From NCBI RefSeq assembly GCF_040529045.1, contig NZ_CP131914.1, positions 3,704,501 through 3,768,500 on the forward strand: a stretch of DNA of 64,000 nt, in the 5' to 3' direction. Made by a program: the position numbers and the translations under genes. Below the pieces are notes generated by a model. That model saw only the letters and a list, made by a program, of their open reading frames with translations, was not told where the DNA came from and searched no databases. The stretch is from Xanthomonas indica. GTDB lineage: Bacteria; Pseudomonadota; Gammaproteobacteria; Xanthomonadales; Xanthomonadaceae. Below are positions 25,261 through 33,938 of this stretch, in pieces (position 1 is the stretch's first letter; every line of letters begins with the position of its first letter).

Positions 25261-25748
25261 GCAAGCGTTGCACGCACCCTGCTGGCCGCGGACGCAGCAA
25301 AGTGCACAGGCCATTGGATTCAAAGGGTTTTTTTGCGTAGCGCCAGGCATGCACCGGCCACTTTTGCGGCGCCGCAACAGCCACCGGCGAAGATGGCGAC
25401 GCGGATCGGCCCGATTTCGCGCCATGTCAGCCGCCGCGCGCCGAACGCATGCGTCGGTCGCGTGCACTCCACGAACGCAGGCACCTGCGCGCCGCCGAAC
25501 GCGGTCGGCAACGTCACGCAACGGCTAAAGACAACGGCCAATGCAGCGAGATCGGTCGGCATGGGCTGCCACCTGGCTGCAGCGGCAACCTTCACTACAT
25601 CGACAATGCACTCTGTCACCCGTGAAGAGCGGCAGTGCCGCTGCGGGCCAGCAAGAGAGAGAGAGGGCGACCGGTACGCGCGACCGGCCGCAAGCGGCCG
25701 GTGATGGCGCGGCCGCAGTGGCGGGAAAACCCCGCGCTCAGTGCATCG
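25261..25748. other. gene-free stretch
   Basis: About 490 bp between the cluster promoter and the bacterioferritin gene without a convincing gene. I see a short GA dinucleotide run (near 25660-25673) and an 8-bp inverted repeat CCGGCCGC/GCGGCCGG (25684-25701). Open frames exist but have no ribosome sites or recognisable protein. Confidence 0.5.
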
Positions 25749-25772
25749 GCGCCTCCCGCACGCGGGAGGCGC
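25749..25772 (-). terminator. strong stem-loop after the bacterioferritin gene
   Basis: Perfect 11-bp inverted repeat GCGCCTCCCGC/GCGGGAGGCGC with a 2-nt loop, 10 bp beyond the stop codon. No T-run follows on the minus strand, so it may stabilise the mRNA end rather than act alone as terminator. Confidence 0.5.
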
Positions 25773-25781
25773 GCGGACGGA

Positions 25782-26273
25782 TCAGGCGTCCTTGCCGGAC
25801 ACGTGCCCGTCGATCTTCGAGGTCTGGTACAGCGCCATGCCGATGCGCTTGATCAGGCCGAGCTGCTGCTCCAGCCACCAGGCATGGTCTTCCTCGGTGT
25901 CGCGCAACTGCGCCAGCAGCACGTCGCGGCTGACGTAGTCGCCGTGCTGCTCGCACAGCTTCATGCCCGCGGCCAGATTGGCGCGCACTTCGTACTCGAC
26001 CTTGAGGTCCTTCTCCAGCATCTCCTCGACCGTGCGTCCGGGTTCGAAGGCATGCGGGCGCATGTCCGGGTCGCCCTCCAGGAACAGGATGCGCCGCAGC
26101 AGCGCATCGGCGTGCTCGGTCTCCTCTTCCATCTCGTGGTTGATGCGTTCGTACAGCGCCAGCAGGCCCTGGTCCTCGTAACGCCGCGAGTGGATGAAAT
26201 ACTGGTCGCGCGCGGCCAGCTCGCCGCGCAGCAGCTCCTTGAGGCATTGCACAACGTCGGGGTGTCCCTTCAT
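25782..26273 (-). CDS. bfr: bacterioferritin without the haem-ligand methionine
   Basis: A 163-residue ferritin-fold protein storing iron in a 24-subunit shell. The dinuclear ferroxidase ligands are visible: Glu18 in [13 protein letters not shown], Glu51 and His54 in [11 protein letters not shown], then the pair in EYEVRANL and in [13 protein letters not shown] near residues 94, 127 and 130. Position 52, which in E. coli Bfr is the Met that binds haem between two subunits, is Thr here, so this subunit should not bind haem unless partnered with another type. The start at 26273 is the ATG with GGAG upstream; the frame is open beyond it. Confidence 0.93.
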   Translation of the reverse strand: MKGHPDVVQCLKELLRGELAARDQYFIHSRRYEDQGLLALYERINHEMEEETEHADALLRRILFLEGDPDMRPHAFEPGRTVEEMLEKDLKVEYEVRANLAAGMKLCEQHGDYVSRDVLLAQLRDTEEDHAWWLEQQLGLIKRIGMALYQTSKIDGHVSGKDA

Positions 26274-26464
26274 GGGGCGGGCTCCGTGGGGTCGACTGAG
26301 GGCGCCATAGTGCCCGATGCCGCCGCGCCGCGTTCCAATCGGAATCATTCACATCCCGAGTCGCACCACCCACGATGCGTGACCCCGCGCACAGCGTGCC
26401 GCGCCTACGCGGGAACGACACGCACTCGTGTCTAGAATCGGAGACTTGCCACCGGAGAGAGACG

Positions 26465-28843
26465 ATGCGCGGTCGATGGAAACGCCTGCTGCTGGGCATG
26501 CTGCTGCTGGCGGCAGCCCTGGTGCTGTGCGTCTGGCTGCTGCTGCGCGGCAGCCTGGCCACGCTCGACGGCGATGCCCCGCTGCAAGGCCTGCAGGCGC
26601 CGGTGAGCATCCAACGCGACGCGCTGGGCGTGGTCACCATCGAGGCCGCCGACGAAGCCGATGCGATGCGCGCGCTCGGCTACGTGCACGCCCAGGAACG
26701 CTTCTTCGAGATGGACCTGCTGCGCCGCGCCGCCGCCGGCGAACTGTCCGAGCTGGTCGGCCCGCACGCACTGGACGTGGACAAGGCGCGGCGCGCGCAT
26801 CGCCTGCGTGCCCGCAGCAGCGCGCAGCTGGCCGCGTTCGCCGGCACGCATGCAGCGGCGCTGCAGGCCTACAGCGCCGGCGTCAACCAGGGCCTGCACG
26901 CGCTGCGGGTGCGGCCGTGGCCGTACCTGGTGCTATTCGCTGCGCCGCGTGACTGGCAGCCGGTGGATTCGGCGCTGGCCGGCCAGGCGATGTACTTCGA
27001 TCTGCAGGGCAAGCAGCTCGAGCGCAAGCTGGACCTGTACCGCCTGCAGCAGCGCTTGCCGGCGCCGCTGTACGCCCTGCTGCGCCACGAGGGCAGCAGT
27101 TGGGACGCCGCCCTGGATGGCAGCGTACGCGGCGATGCGCTGCTGCCCGCCGCCGATCAGGTCGATCTGCGGCGCCTCGCGGACGCGCCCGCCGCCACCG
27201 GCGCCGTGGCCAGCAGCGCGCCCGGCAGCAACAACTGGGCCATCGCCGGCAGCCGCACCGCCGACGGCCGCGCCATCGTCGCCAACGACATGCACCTGGG
27301 CCTGCGCGCGCCCAGCCTGTGGTTCCGGGTACGCCTGCGCTATGCCGATGCGCAGGCGCCGGGAGGCCGCGTGGACGTGTCGGGGTTCTCGCTGCCGGGG
27401 CTGCCGGCGGTGATCGTCGGCAGCAACGGCCACATCGCCTGGGGCTTCACCAACAGCTATGCCGATACCGCCGACTGGTACCGGCTCACCCCATGCGCGG
27501 CGGTCGCGCAGCCCGGCTGCACACCGGTCACCGTGCACCGCGAGCAGATCCGCGTCTCCGGCGCGCCCGCCACCACGCTGCAGGTGGAGGACACCGCCTA
27601 CGGCCCGATCCTGCAGCACGAGCCCGATGGCAGCGCACTGGCGCTGCGCTGGGCGGCGCAATTGCCGGGCGCGCTGAACCTGGGGCTGGCCGACTTCGCC
27701 CGCACCGATACGCTGGGCAGCGCCTTCGCGCGCGCGCAAGGCATCGCCACGCCGGCGCAGAACCTGGTGCTGGCCGACCGCGACGGCCACATCGGCTGGC
27801 GCGTGCTCGGCCCGCTGCCGCTGCGCGGCCCGCACTGCGTGGCCGACGCGGTGATGCACGACGTGCGCGCGACGGTGCCCGCGGACGCCCGCTGCGCGCC
27901 GTGGCCGCTGTCCACCACGCAGTCGCCGCAGCGCATCGACCCCGCCGACGGGCAACTGTGGACCGCCAATGCCCGCGTGGTCGGCGGTGCCGACCTGGCA
28001 CCGATCGGCGATGGCGGCTACGCGCTGGGCGCGCGCGCGCAGCAGATCCGCGACGACCTGCGCCTGCACCCGCACCTCAACGAACAGCAGTTGCTGGCGA
28101 TCCAGCTCGACGACCGCGCGCTGTTCCTGCAGCGCTGGTGGGCGCTGCTGCAGCAACGCGACGCCGACGCGGCCACACCGGCGCTGCATGCCGTGTCGCA
28201 GGCGGCCAAGCACTGGGAGGGCCGCGCCAGCACCGGCTCGGTGAGCTACACCGTGGTCCGCGCGTGGCGCCTGGCGGTGTTGACGCGGATCCGCGACGGC
28301 CTCATCGCGCCGGCCCGTGCCGGCTCCGGCGGCGCTGCCGCGCCACCGCCGCTGCCGCAGCTGGAAGGCGTGGCCTGGCCACTGCTGCAGCAACAGCCGC
28401 TGCACCTGTTGCCGCGCCGCTACGGCAGTTGGCAGGCGCTGCTGGAAGACGCCGCCGCCGAGGTACGCACGACGCTGCAGGCCGATGGCCCGCTGGACAC
28501 GCGCCGCTGGGGCCTGGAGAACCGCGCGGCGATCTGCCATCCGCTGGCGCAGGGCCTGCCGGCGCCGCTGCGTCGCTGGCTGTGCATGCCGGACACGCCG
28601 CTGCCCGGCGACGACGACATGCCGCGCGTGCAGCGCCCGGCCTTCGGCGCTTCCGAGCGCATGGTGGTGGCGCCGGGCCACGAGGCCGACGGCATCGTGC
28701 ACATGCCGGGCGGCCAGAGCGGCCATCCGCTGTCGCCGTTCTGGGGTGCCGGCCATGCCGACTGGGTGCAGGGTCGCGCCACAAAGTTCCTGCCCGGCCC
28801 GACCCGGCACACGCTGACATTAAGGCCGCCCGCTCCACAATGA
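26465..28843 (+). CDS. penicillin acylase family (Ntn-hydrolase) protein
   Basis: A 792-residue precursor. An N-terminal hydrophobic segment (LLLGMLLLAAALVLCVWLLL, residues 8-27) anchors or exports it. The alpha-chain region has RDALGVVTIEAADEADAM and GYVHAQERFFEMDLLRRAAAG. Autoproteolysis would expose the nucleophile Ser255 in APGSNNWAIAG, followed by ANDMHLGLRAPSLWFRV and VIVGSNGHIAWGFTNSYAD, which supplies the oxyanion Asn. Relatives hydrolyse acyl-homoserine lactones, aculeacin or beta-lactam side chains. The substrate here is unknown; quorum quenching is one option. The ATG follows GGAGAG. Confidence 0.92.
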   Translation: MRGRWKRLLLGMLLLAAALVLCVWLLLRGSLATLDGDAPLQGLQAPVSIQRDALGVVTIEAADEADAMRALGYVHAQERFFEMDLLRRAAAGELSELVGPHALDVDKARRAHRLRARSSAQLAAFAGTHAAALQAYSAGVNQGLHALRVRPWPYLVLFAAPRDWQPVDSALAGQAMYFDLQGKQLERKLDLYRLQQRLPAPLYALLRHEGSSWDAALDGSVRGDALLPAADQVDLRRLADAPAATGAVASSAPGSNNWAIAGSRTADGRAIVANDMHLGLRAPSLWFRVRLRYADAQAPGGRVDVSGFSLPGLPAVIVGSNGHIAWGFTNSYADTADWYRLTPCAAVAQPGCTPVTVHREQIRVSGAPATTLQVEDTAYGPILQHEPDGSALALRWAAQLPGALNLGLADFARTDTLGSAFARAQGIATPAQNLVLADRDGHIGWRVLGPLPLRGPHCVADAVMHDVRATVPADARCAPWPLSTTQSPQRIDPADGQLWTANARVVGGADLAPIGDGGYALGARAQQIRDDLRLHPHLNEQQLLAIQLDDRALFLQRWWALLQQRDADAATPALHAVSQAAKHWEGRASTGSVSYTVVRAWRLAVLTRIRDGLIAPARAGSGGAAAPPPLPQLEGVAWPLLQQQPLHLLPRRYGSWQALLEDAAAEVRTTLQADGPLDTRRWGLENRAAICHPLAQGLPAPLRRWLCMPDTPLPGDDDMPRVQRPAFGASERMVVAPGHEADGIVHMPGGQSGHPLSPFWGAGHADWVQGRATKFLPGPTRHTLTLRPPAPQ

Positions 28844-28925
28844 CCCGATCTCGGTTCCGCGCACGCGTCTGTCTCATGCGCCGGCCTACCGTCTTCCCTC
28901 CCCCCACTGCCGAGTCTGCCTACCG

Positions 28926-29972
28926 ATGAAGCGCCCTCCCCTGCTCGCCCTGTTGCTGCCACTTGCCGCGGCCGTGTCGTTCTCCGCCTGTGCCACGCCG
29001 GCCGCCGACGCGCCGGCTGCCGCGTCCGACTGCAGCGTGCACGCCGAACCCGGCGACGATCTGCAGGCCGCCATCGACCGCGTCCCCAACGACGGCAAAC
29101 CCGCCACGGTGTGCCTGAGCGCCGGCGAGTTCCCGGTCGGCAAGCTGCTGTCGATCCAGCGCGACGGCCTGCGCCTGCGCGGCCAGGGCGACAGCACCGT
29201 GCTGCGCATGCGCGATCACGTGCAGCAACCCACCATCGTCATCGGCGACTATCAGAACGAGCGCCCGATCCGGCCGATCCGCGACGTGCGCGTGGAGCAG
29301 TTGCAGATCATCGGCGGCACCATCGACAAGGAGTTCATGCCCGAGCGCCCGTACCTGAGCAACAGCCTGGTGGTGGTGCGCAACGGCCAGAACATCCAGC
29401 TGACCCACCTGCGGGTGAGCAAGTGCCGCAGCGCCTGCCTGCTCAGCGAGTTCGACAGCCGCGACCTGCTGATCGCGCACAACGACGTGTCCGGGGCGAT
29501 CTGGGACGGGGTGTCGTTCAACCGCACCGCCAAGGTCAAGCTGATCGACAACGTGATCCACGACAACGTCGCCGCCGGCATCACCACCGAGCACCTGGAA
29601 GACAGCGAGATCCGCGACAACCGCCTGGAGCGCAACGGCAGCCAGGGCGTGTACCTGGCCGACGCACGCCGCAACCTGTTCGCGGGCAACCAGTTCATCG
29701 ACAACAAGGGCGCCGGGCTCTACCTGACCTGCTCGATCCGCCAGCGCACGCCGCAGATCCTGTGCTGGGACAACAGCATGAGCCAGGACAACACCTTCGA
29801 GAACAACACCTTTCGCGGCAATCCCTACACCTACACCATCGGCGTGGACAGCGCGGCCAACTGCACCGGCAAGGACTTCCGCCCCAACCTGTGGCGCAAG
29901 AACAACCAGGCCGATGCCTCGGGCATCGACATCCAGCCCGAACGCTTCGGCCACTGCGTGCGCTTCGAGTAA
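28926..29972 (+). CDS. right-handed beta-helix lipoprotein
   Basis: A 348-residue protein with a lipoprotein signal (lipobox FSAC, Cys near residue 22) and a repeated beta-helix of about 22-residue coils between residues 60 and 280: examples are LLIAHNDVSGAIWDGVSF, VKLIDNVIHDNVAAGITT and IRDNRLERNGSQGVYLADAR. Such folds occur in polysaccharide lyases, pectate-modifying enzymes and surface adhesins. No catalytic triad of a known lyase family can be assigned by eye. Four Cys in the C-terminal third suggest disulphides. It lies 82 bp after the acylase gene on the same strand. Confidence 0.8.
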   Translation: MKRPPLLALLLPLAAAVSFSACATPAADAPAAASDCSVHAEPGDDLQAAIDRVPNDGKPATVCLSAGEFPVGKLLSIQRDGLRLRGQGDSTVLRMRDHVQQPTIVIGDYQNERPIRPIRDVRVEQLQIIGGTIDKEFMPERPYLSNSLVVVRNGQNIQLTHLRVSKCRSACLLSEFDSRDLLIAHNDVSGAIWDGVSFNRTAKVKLIDNVIHDNVAAGITTEHLEDSEIRDNRLERNGSQGVYLADARRNLFAGNQFIDNKGAGLYLTCSIRQRTPQILCWDNSMSQDNTFENNTFRGNPYTYTIGVDSAANCTGKDFRPNLWRKNNQADASGIDIQPERFGHCVRFE

Positions 29973-30048
29973 GCGCGCGCTGCCGCCTCGCCGCCCCTGC
30001 CGCCTCGCCTGTCTCGGGCAGGGCGGCGTGGCGCGTGGCGCGGTCGTC

Positions 30049-30088
30049 GCGCCGGACGCGGCGCTGACGCGCGGCACGCGTCCGGCGC
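30049..30088. repeat. 12-bp perfect inverted repeat in the gap before the cyclase gene
   Basis: GCGCCGGACGCG (30049-30060) and its exact complement (30077-30088) with a 16-nt loop. It lies in the 322-bp gap 29973-30294, which holds no gene I can support. No T-run follows, so a factor-independent terminator is unlikely, but the hairpin could mark the end of the beta-helix transcript. Confidence 0.5.
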
Positions 30089-30294
30089 GGGCAGCCCGCG
30101 GCCCTCCCCCTGGTACCGCATGACGGCCCGCCATGACCCCGGCGGCGCAAGCAGTCGGCGAAGATGCTAAAGCTCCGCCTGCAGCGGCCGCTAACCGGTG
30201 ACGACGCCCCAGCGACCGATGGACCGCGCTGGACCACCGCACCGGCCGTGCCGCGCAGACGCTGGAGCACTGCAGCGCCCCTCAGGGAACGCAG

Positions 30295-31374
30295 ATGACC
30301 TACCCCAACCACATCCGCCGCGTGCTTGGCCGGCCGATCCTGGCCCTGCAATGCCTGATCCTGCTTGCCTGGCCGGTGTCGCTGCTGTGCAATCCGTATC
30401 TGCAGCAGCCCTTGGACCTGCGCTACGCGCTGGCCTTCGCCGCGCTGCTCGGCACCAGCGCGATCATGTGCCTGACCAAGCGATTCTGGCAGTGGCGGCT
30501 GTTCGGCTTCCTGTCCGTGCTCGCGGCCGGCGCCGCGCTCCGGCTCGAGTTGCACGACATGGGCGCCGCCAGCGTGGACTGGATGCTGCCGGTCGCGGTG
30601 ACCCTGTGCCTTGGACAGAGCATCCTGTTCTCTTACTCCCGCGACTATCTGCTGGCGATGGTCGCCACCTGGGCAATCCTGCTCGGCTGGCAGGACACGC
30701 TGGTGACCTCGTCCGCCGACCTGCCGCTGTTGATCATCCTGGTGGCGGCGGTGACCCTGATCGGCGTCACCCTCAACCGCACCTTCGTCACCGCGATGCG
30801 CACCACGCATGCGCTCAAGGAAGGCTACCGGCGCCTTGCCGAGACCGACGCGTTGACCGGCATTCCCAACCGGCGTGCGCTGATGGCCGACCTGCAGACC
30901 GCGGCGAGCGCGCCGCAGCTGCTGCAGTTCGCCATGCTGGACATCGACGACTTCAAGCAGATCAACGACCAGCATGGCCATCATGTCGGCGATGCGGTGC
31001 TGCAGGCGCTGGCGACGGAACTGCTGCGGCTGGACCCGCGCTGCCGTGTCGGCCGCCTCGGCGGCGAGGAGTTCGGCCTGCTGTTCGAAGGTCTGTCGCA
31101 GGCGAAGGCCAACGACCTGCTGCAGCGGCTGCTGCAACGCGTCCGCGGCCTGCAGGTGGACGGCGTGCGCTTCGCGTTCAGTGCCGGCCTGGCGTCGCTG
31201 TCGCCAGGCGGCGAGGTGTCCGACCTGCTCGCACGCGCCGACCGCGCGCTGTATGCCGCCAAGGGCAGCGGCAAGGGCGTGATCCGGCTCGACACGGCGC
31301 CCGCCCCTGCGCCCGCCGCGGCATCGGCGATTGCGGTCGGCGATGCCACGATGCCCTCGACGAGCACGGTATGA
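30295..31374 (+). CDS. membrane diguanylate cyclase (GGDEF)
   Basis: A 359-residue protein with about six transmembrane helices in residues 15-165 (for example ILALQCLILLAWPVSLLCNP and LLIILVAAVTLIGVTL) and a GGDEF domain beginning at DALTGIPNRRALMADL. The catalytic signature is GGEEF at 256-260 with AMLDIDDFKQINDQHGHHVG upstream, so it should make cyclic di-GMP. The inhibitory RxxD site normally five residues before GGEEF is absent (DPRC there), so product inhibition is probably missing. The C-terminal 30 residues are an Ala/Pro-rich tail. It faces the leftward lysE gene. Confidence 0.92.
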   Translation: MTYPNHIRRVLGRPILALQCLILLAWPVSLLCNPYLQQPLDLRYALAFAALLGTSAIMCLTKRFWQWRLFGFLSVLAAGAALRLELHDMGAASVDWMLPVAVTLCLGQSILFSYSRDYLLAMVATWAILLGWQDTLVTSSADLPLLIILVAAVTLIGVTLNRTFVTAMRTTHALKEGYRRLAETDALTGIPNRRALMADLQTAASAPQLLQFAMLDIDDFKQINDQHGHHVGDAVLQALATELLRLDPRCRVGRLGGEEFGLLFEGLSQAKANDLLQRLLQRVRGLQVDGVRFAFSAGLASLSPGGEVSDLLARADRALYAAKGSGKGVIRLDTAPAPAPAAASAIAVGDATMPSTSTV

Positions 31375-31387
31375 CCCGTGCGGGCCG

Positions 31388-31999
31388 CTACACGGCCCGC
31401 CATAGCAGGCGCAGGCCCAATCCGCTCATCAGCACCGCACTGAGCCGGTCCAGCGGCCGCCGCGCACGCATCCACCAGCGCCGAGGCGCCGGCGCGGACA
31501 ACGCCCCGGCCACGAGCGCGAACCAGGCCGCATCGGTGGCGAAGGCCAGCAGCGGCAGCGCGACATCGTCTTCCAGCACGCGCTGCGCTGGCAGCAGCGC
31601 GGCGAACAGGCCGGCGAACACCAGCGCGGTCTGCGGGTTGCCGAGTTGGGTCAACAAGCCCATGACGAAGGCCGAACGCACGGCCGGCACCTCCTGTGCC
31701 AACGCGACGGGCGGGGCCGGCGTTCGCCACGCCCGCCAGGCCAGCCACAGCAGATAGACGGCACCGGCAACCGACAGCGCACGGTGCAGCGCCGGCACCC
31801 GTTCCAGCACCGCCTGCAGGCCGAACAACGCCGCCAGCGCGAACAGGGCGCATCCCACGCCCATGCCCAGCGCCGCGGCGACCCCGGCCGCGCGCGAGCG
31901 TCCGGCGGCCAGCCGCGCCACCAGCAGGAAGCTTGCGCCGGGGCTGATCGCCCCCAGCAGCAGCACGCCTGCGATCGCCAGCAGGCTGGCAGCGGTCAT
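31388..31999 (-). CDS. LysE/RhtB-family amino-acid exporter
   Basis: A 203-residue inner-membrane protein with six hydrophobic segments starting LLAIAGVLLLGAISPGASFL, the LysE signature with PG near residue 21, and the second-half motif LLTQLGNPQTALVFAGL. Members export amino acids such as lysine, threonine or homoserine lactone. Its ATG overlaps the asnB stop (ATGA), so it is translationally coupled to asparagine synthetase and placed under the same attenuator; export of asparagine or a related amino acid is a reasonable inference but untested. Confidence 0.88.
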   Translation of the reverse strand: MTAASLLAIAGVLLLGAISPGASFLLVARLAAGRSRAAGVAAALGMGVGCALFALAALFGLQAVLERVPALHRALSVAGAVYLLWLAWRAWRTPAPPVALAQEVPAVRSAFVMGLLTQLGNPQTALVFAGLFAALLPAQRVLEDDVALPLLAFATDAAWFALVAGALSAPAPRRWWMRARRPLDRLSAVLMSGLGLRLLWRAV

Positions 32000-33687
32000 C
32001 CCAGTGCCTGCGCGTGCACCCCCGCCACCGCACGACCGGAGGGATCGGCCATGGCCGCGAAGCTGGCATCCCAGGCGATCGCCGCCGGCGAGGAACAGGC
32101 GATCGACTTGCCGCCGGGCACGGTCTCGGCCGCGGCCGGGGTCGGGAACACGCGCTCGAACAGGCTGCGGTAGTAATAGGCTTCCTTGGTCTGCGGCGGG
32201 TTCACCGGGAAGCGCTTGTCGGCCGCGGCCAGTTCGCGGTCGCTGACCTGGGCCTCGGCGTGCGCCTTCAGCCCGTCGATCCAGCCATAGCCGACGCCGT
32301 CGCTGAACTGCTCCTTCTGCCGCCACAGGATCGACTCGGGCAAGTAGCCCTCGAAGGCTTCGCGCAGCACCGCCTTCTCGATGCGCTTGCTGCCGTCGGC
32401 GCGGGTGCCGGCCATCTTGTACTGGGCATCCATGCGCATGGCCACGTCCAGGAACTCCACGTCCAGGAACGGCACGCGCGGCTCCACGCCCCAGGCCATC
32501 ATCGACTTGTTGGCGCGCAGGCAATCGTAGTTGTACAGCGCGTCGAGCTTGCGGATCAGTTCCTCGTGGAACTCGCGCGCGTTCGGCGCCTTGTGGAAGT
32601 ACAGGTAGCCGCCGAAGATCTCGTCGCTGCCTTCGCCGGACAGCACCATCTTCACGCCCATCGCCTTGATCCGCCGCGCCAGCAGGAACATCGGCGTGGA
32701 GGCGCGGATGGTGGTGACGTCGTAGGTCTCGATGTGCCGGATCACCTCCGGCAGCGCGTCCAGGCCTTCCTCGAAGGTGTACTCGAAGCCGTGATGCACG
32801 GTACCCAGGGCCTCGGCGGCGATCGCCGCGGCGGCCAGGTCCGGCGAGCCCTTCAGGCCGATCGCGAACGAGTGCAGGCGCGGCCACCAGGCCTCGGCCT
32901 CGTCGTTCTCCTCGATGCGCTTGCGCGCGAAGCGCGCGGCCACCGCCGCCACCAGCGACGAATCCAGCCCACCGGAGAGCAGCACGCCATACGGCACGTC
33001 GGTCATCAGTTGGCGGTGCACGGCGCGCTCGAAGGCCTCGCGCAGTTCCTGCTTGCCGACCTCCACGCCCTGCACTGCGGCGTAGTCGCGCCACGGCTTG
33101 CGGTAGTACTGCACGAGTTCGCCGCTGGCGCTGTCGTAGTAGTGGCCCGGCGGGAACTGGGCGACGTCGGCACAGCTGTCGGCCAGCGACTTCATCTCCG
33201 ACGCCACGCGCAGCCGGCCTTGCGCGTCATGGCCCCAGTACAGCGGGCACACGCCCATCGGATCGCGCGCGACCAGCACGCGGCCGGCGGCCTTGTCCCA
33301 CAGCGCGAAGGCGAAGATGCCGTTGAGGCGGTTCAGCAGCGCGTCCGGCGTGGTCTCGCGGTACAGCGCGTTGATCACCTCGCAGTCCGAGCCGGTCTGG
33401 AAGGCGTAGGGCTGGGCCAGTTGCTTCTTCAGTTCGCGATGGTTGTAGATCTCGCCGTTGACCGCCAGCGCCAGTTGCCCGTCGTCGGAGAGCAGCGGCT
33501 GCGAACCGCCGGCCGGATCGACGATGGCCAGGCGCTCGTGGACCAGGATCGCGCCGTCGTCGACATACACGCCGCTCCAGTCCGGACCGCGGTGGCGCTG
33601 CCGCTGCGAGCAGTCCAGCGCCTGCCGCCGCAGGGCCTGCAGGTCGTCGCCCGGTTGCAGGCCGAAGATGCCGAAGATCGAACACAT
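31996..33687 (-). CDS. asnB: asparagine synthetase B (glutamine-hydrolysing)
   Basis: A 563-residue enzyme making asparagine from aspartate, glutamine and ATP. Starting at 33687 the protein is MCSIFGIFGL, placing the glutaminase nucleophile at Cys2 after Met removal; the ATG follows AGGAG at 8 bp. The glutaminase domain has RHRGPDWSGVY, LAIVDPAGGSQPL and AVNGEIYNHRELKKQL; the synthetase domain has the PP-loop LLSGGLDSSLVAAVAARFAR and MVLSGEGSDEIFGGYLYFHK. Upstream lies an asparagine-rich leader ORF with terminator and antiterminator (33742-33900). Downstream lysE overlaps by 4 bp. Confidence 0.97.
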   Translation of the reverse strand: MCSIFGIFGLQPGDDLQALRRQALDCSQRQRHRGPDWSGVYVDDGAILVHERLAIVDPAGGSQPLLSDDGQLALAVNGEIYNHRELKKQLAQPYAFQTGSDCEVINALYRETTPDALLNRLNGIFAFALWDKAAGRVLVARDPMGVCPLYWGHDAQGRLRVASEMKSLADSCADVAQFPPGHYYDSASGELVQYYRKPWRDYAAVQGVEVGKQELREAFERAVHRQLMTDVPYGVLLSGGLDSSLVAAVAARFARKRIEENDEAEAWWPRLHSFAIGLKGSPDLAAAAIAAEALGTVHHGFEYTFEEGLDALPEVIRHIETYDVTTIRASTPMFLLARRIKAMGVKMVLSGEGSDEIFGGYLYFHKAPNAREFHEELIRKLDALYNYDCLRANKSMMAWGVEPRVPFLDVEFLDVAMRMDAQYKMAGTRADGSKRIEKAVLREAFEGYLPESILWRQKEQFSDGVGYGWIDGLKAHAEAQVSDRELAAADKRFPVNPPQTKEAYYYRSLFERVFPTPAAAETVPGGKSIACSSPAAIAWDASFAAMADPSGRAVAGVHAQALG

Positions 33688-33741
33688 GGGAAAGCTCCTG
33701 ATCGTGGGGTGGTGGTCGCGAGGGATGCACACTCCAGGCAC

Positions 33742-33772
33742 AAAAAAACCCGCATCGGCCGATGCGGGTTTT
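33742..33772 (-). terminator. attenuator terminator in the asnB leader
   Basis: Minus strand: perfect self-complementary arms AAAACCCGCATCGG (33772-33759) and CCGATGCGGGTTTT (33758-33745), in practice a 9-bp GC-rich stem closed by GGCC, running into seven T (33748-33742). It lies 54 bp before the asnB ATG, so it would block asnB unless prevented. It may also serve as the dapE terminator. Confidence 0.92.
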
Positions 33773-33804
33773 CTGGTGGCTGGGCGTGGTGTTTCTGGTA
33801 GCGC

Positions 33805-33900
33805 CTAGTCGCAGACCCGCATCGGCCGCGCACAATTATTCGCCAGCGCATGATTGCGGCCGTTGGCGTTGCTCGAGCGGAGGGCGGGCAGCGAGGTCAT
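33805..33900 (-). CDS. asn leader peptide
   Basis: A 31-codon ORF whose peptide reads MTSLPALRSSNANGRNHALA then NNCARPMRVCD, ending in TAG. Five of 31 residues are asparagine (positions 11, 13, 16, 21 and 22), three using AAT, a rare codon in such a GC-rich genome. It begins 38 bp after the dapE stop and ends 33 bp before the terminator stem. No strong Shine-Dalgarno precedes the ATG (GGTTACGGTCGCTGC), so it may be translated from read-through of dapE or as a nearly leaderless start from a promoter with TTGCAC. The role is control, not a product. Confidence 0.82.
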   Translation of the reverse strand: MTSLPALRSSNANGRNHALANNCARPMRVCD

Positions 33901-33938
33901 GCAGCGACCGTAACCCGCCGCGCGGGCCGGTGCAACTG

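Larger units (their letters stand above)
33742..33900 (-). promoter_or_regulatory. asparagine-responsive transcription attenuator of asnB-lysE
   Basis: Segment 2, CGGCCGATGCGGGT (minus strand of 33828-33815), is identical to the second arm of the terminator and perfectly complementary over 14 nt to segment 3, ACCCGCATCGGCCG (33769-33756), with a 45-nt loop. Segment 2 forms codons 25-29 of the leader ORF. GGCCGC in leader codons 14-15 can pair with GCGGCC at the edge of segment 2 as a pause hairpin. Stalling at the Asn codons leaves most of segment 2 free to bind segment 3 (readthrough); full translation covers segment 2 and lets the terminator form. Confidence 0.85.

Noticed and set aside
25320-25619. 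A 99-codon leftward open frame in the gap before bfr
   Set aside because: No ribosome site, no recognisable motifs and Arg/Ala-rich composition as expected of chance frames here.
33742-33772. The hairpin before asnB as merely the dapE terminator
   Set aside because: It may serve that purpose too, but the exact 14-nt copy of its arm inside an Asn-rich ORF is not explained by simple termination.
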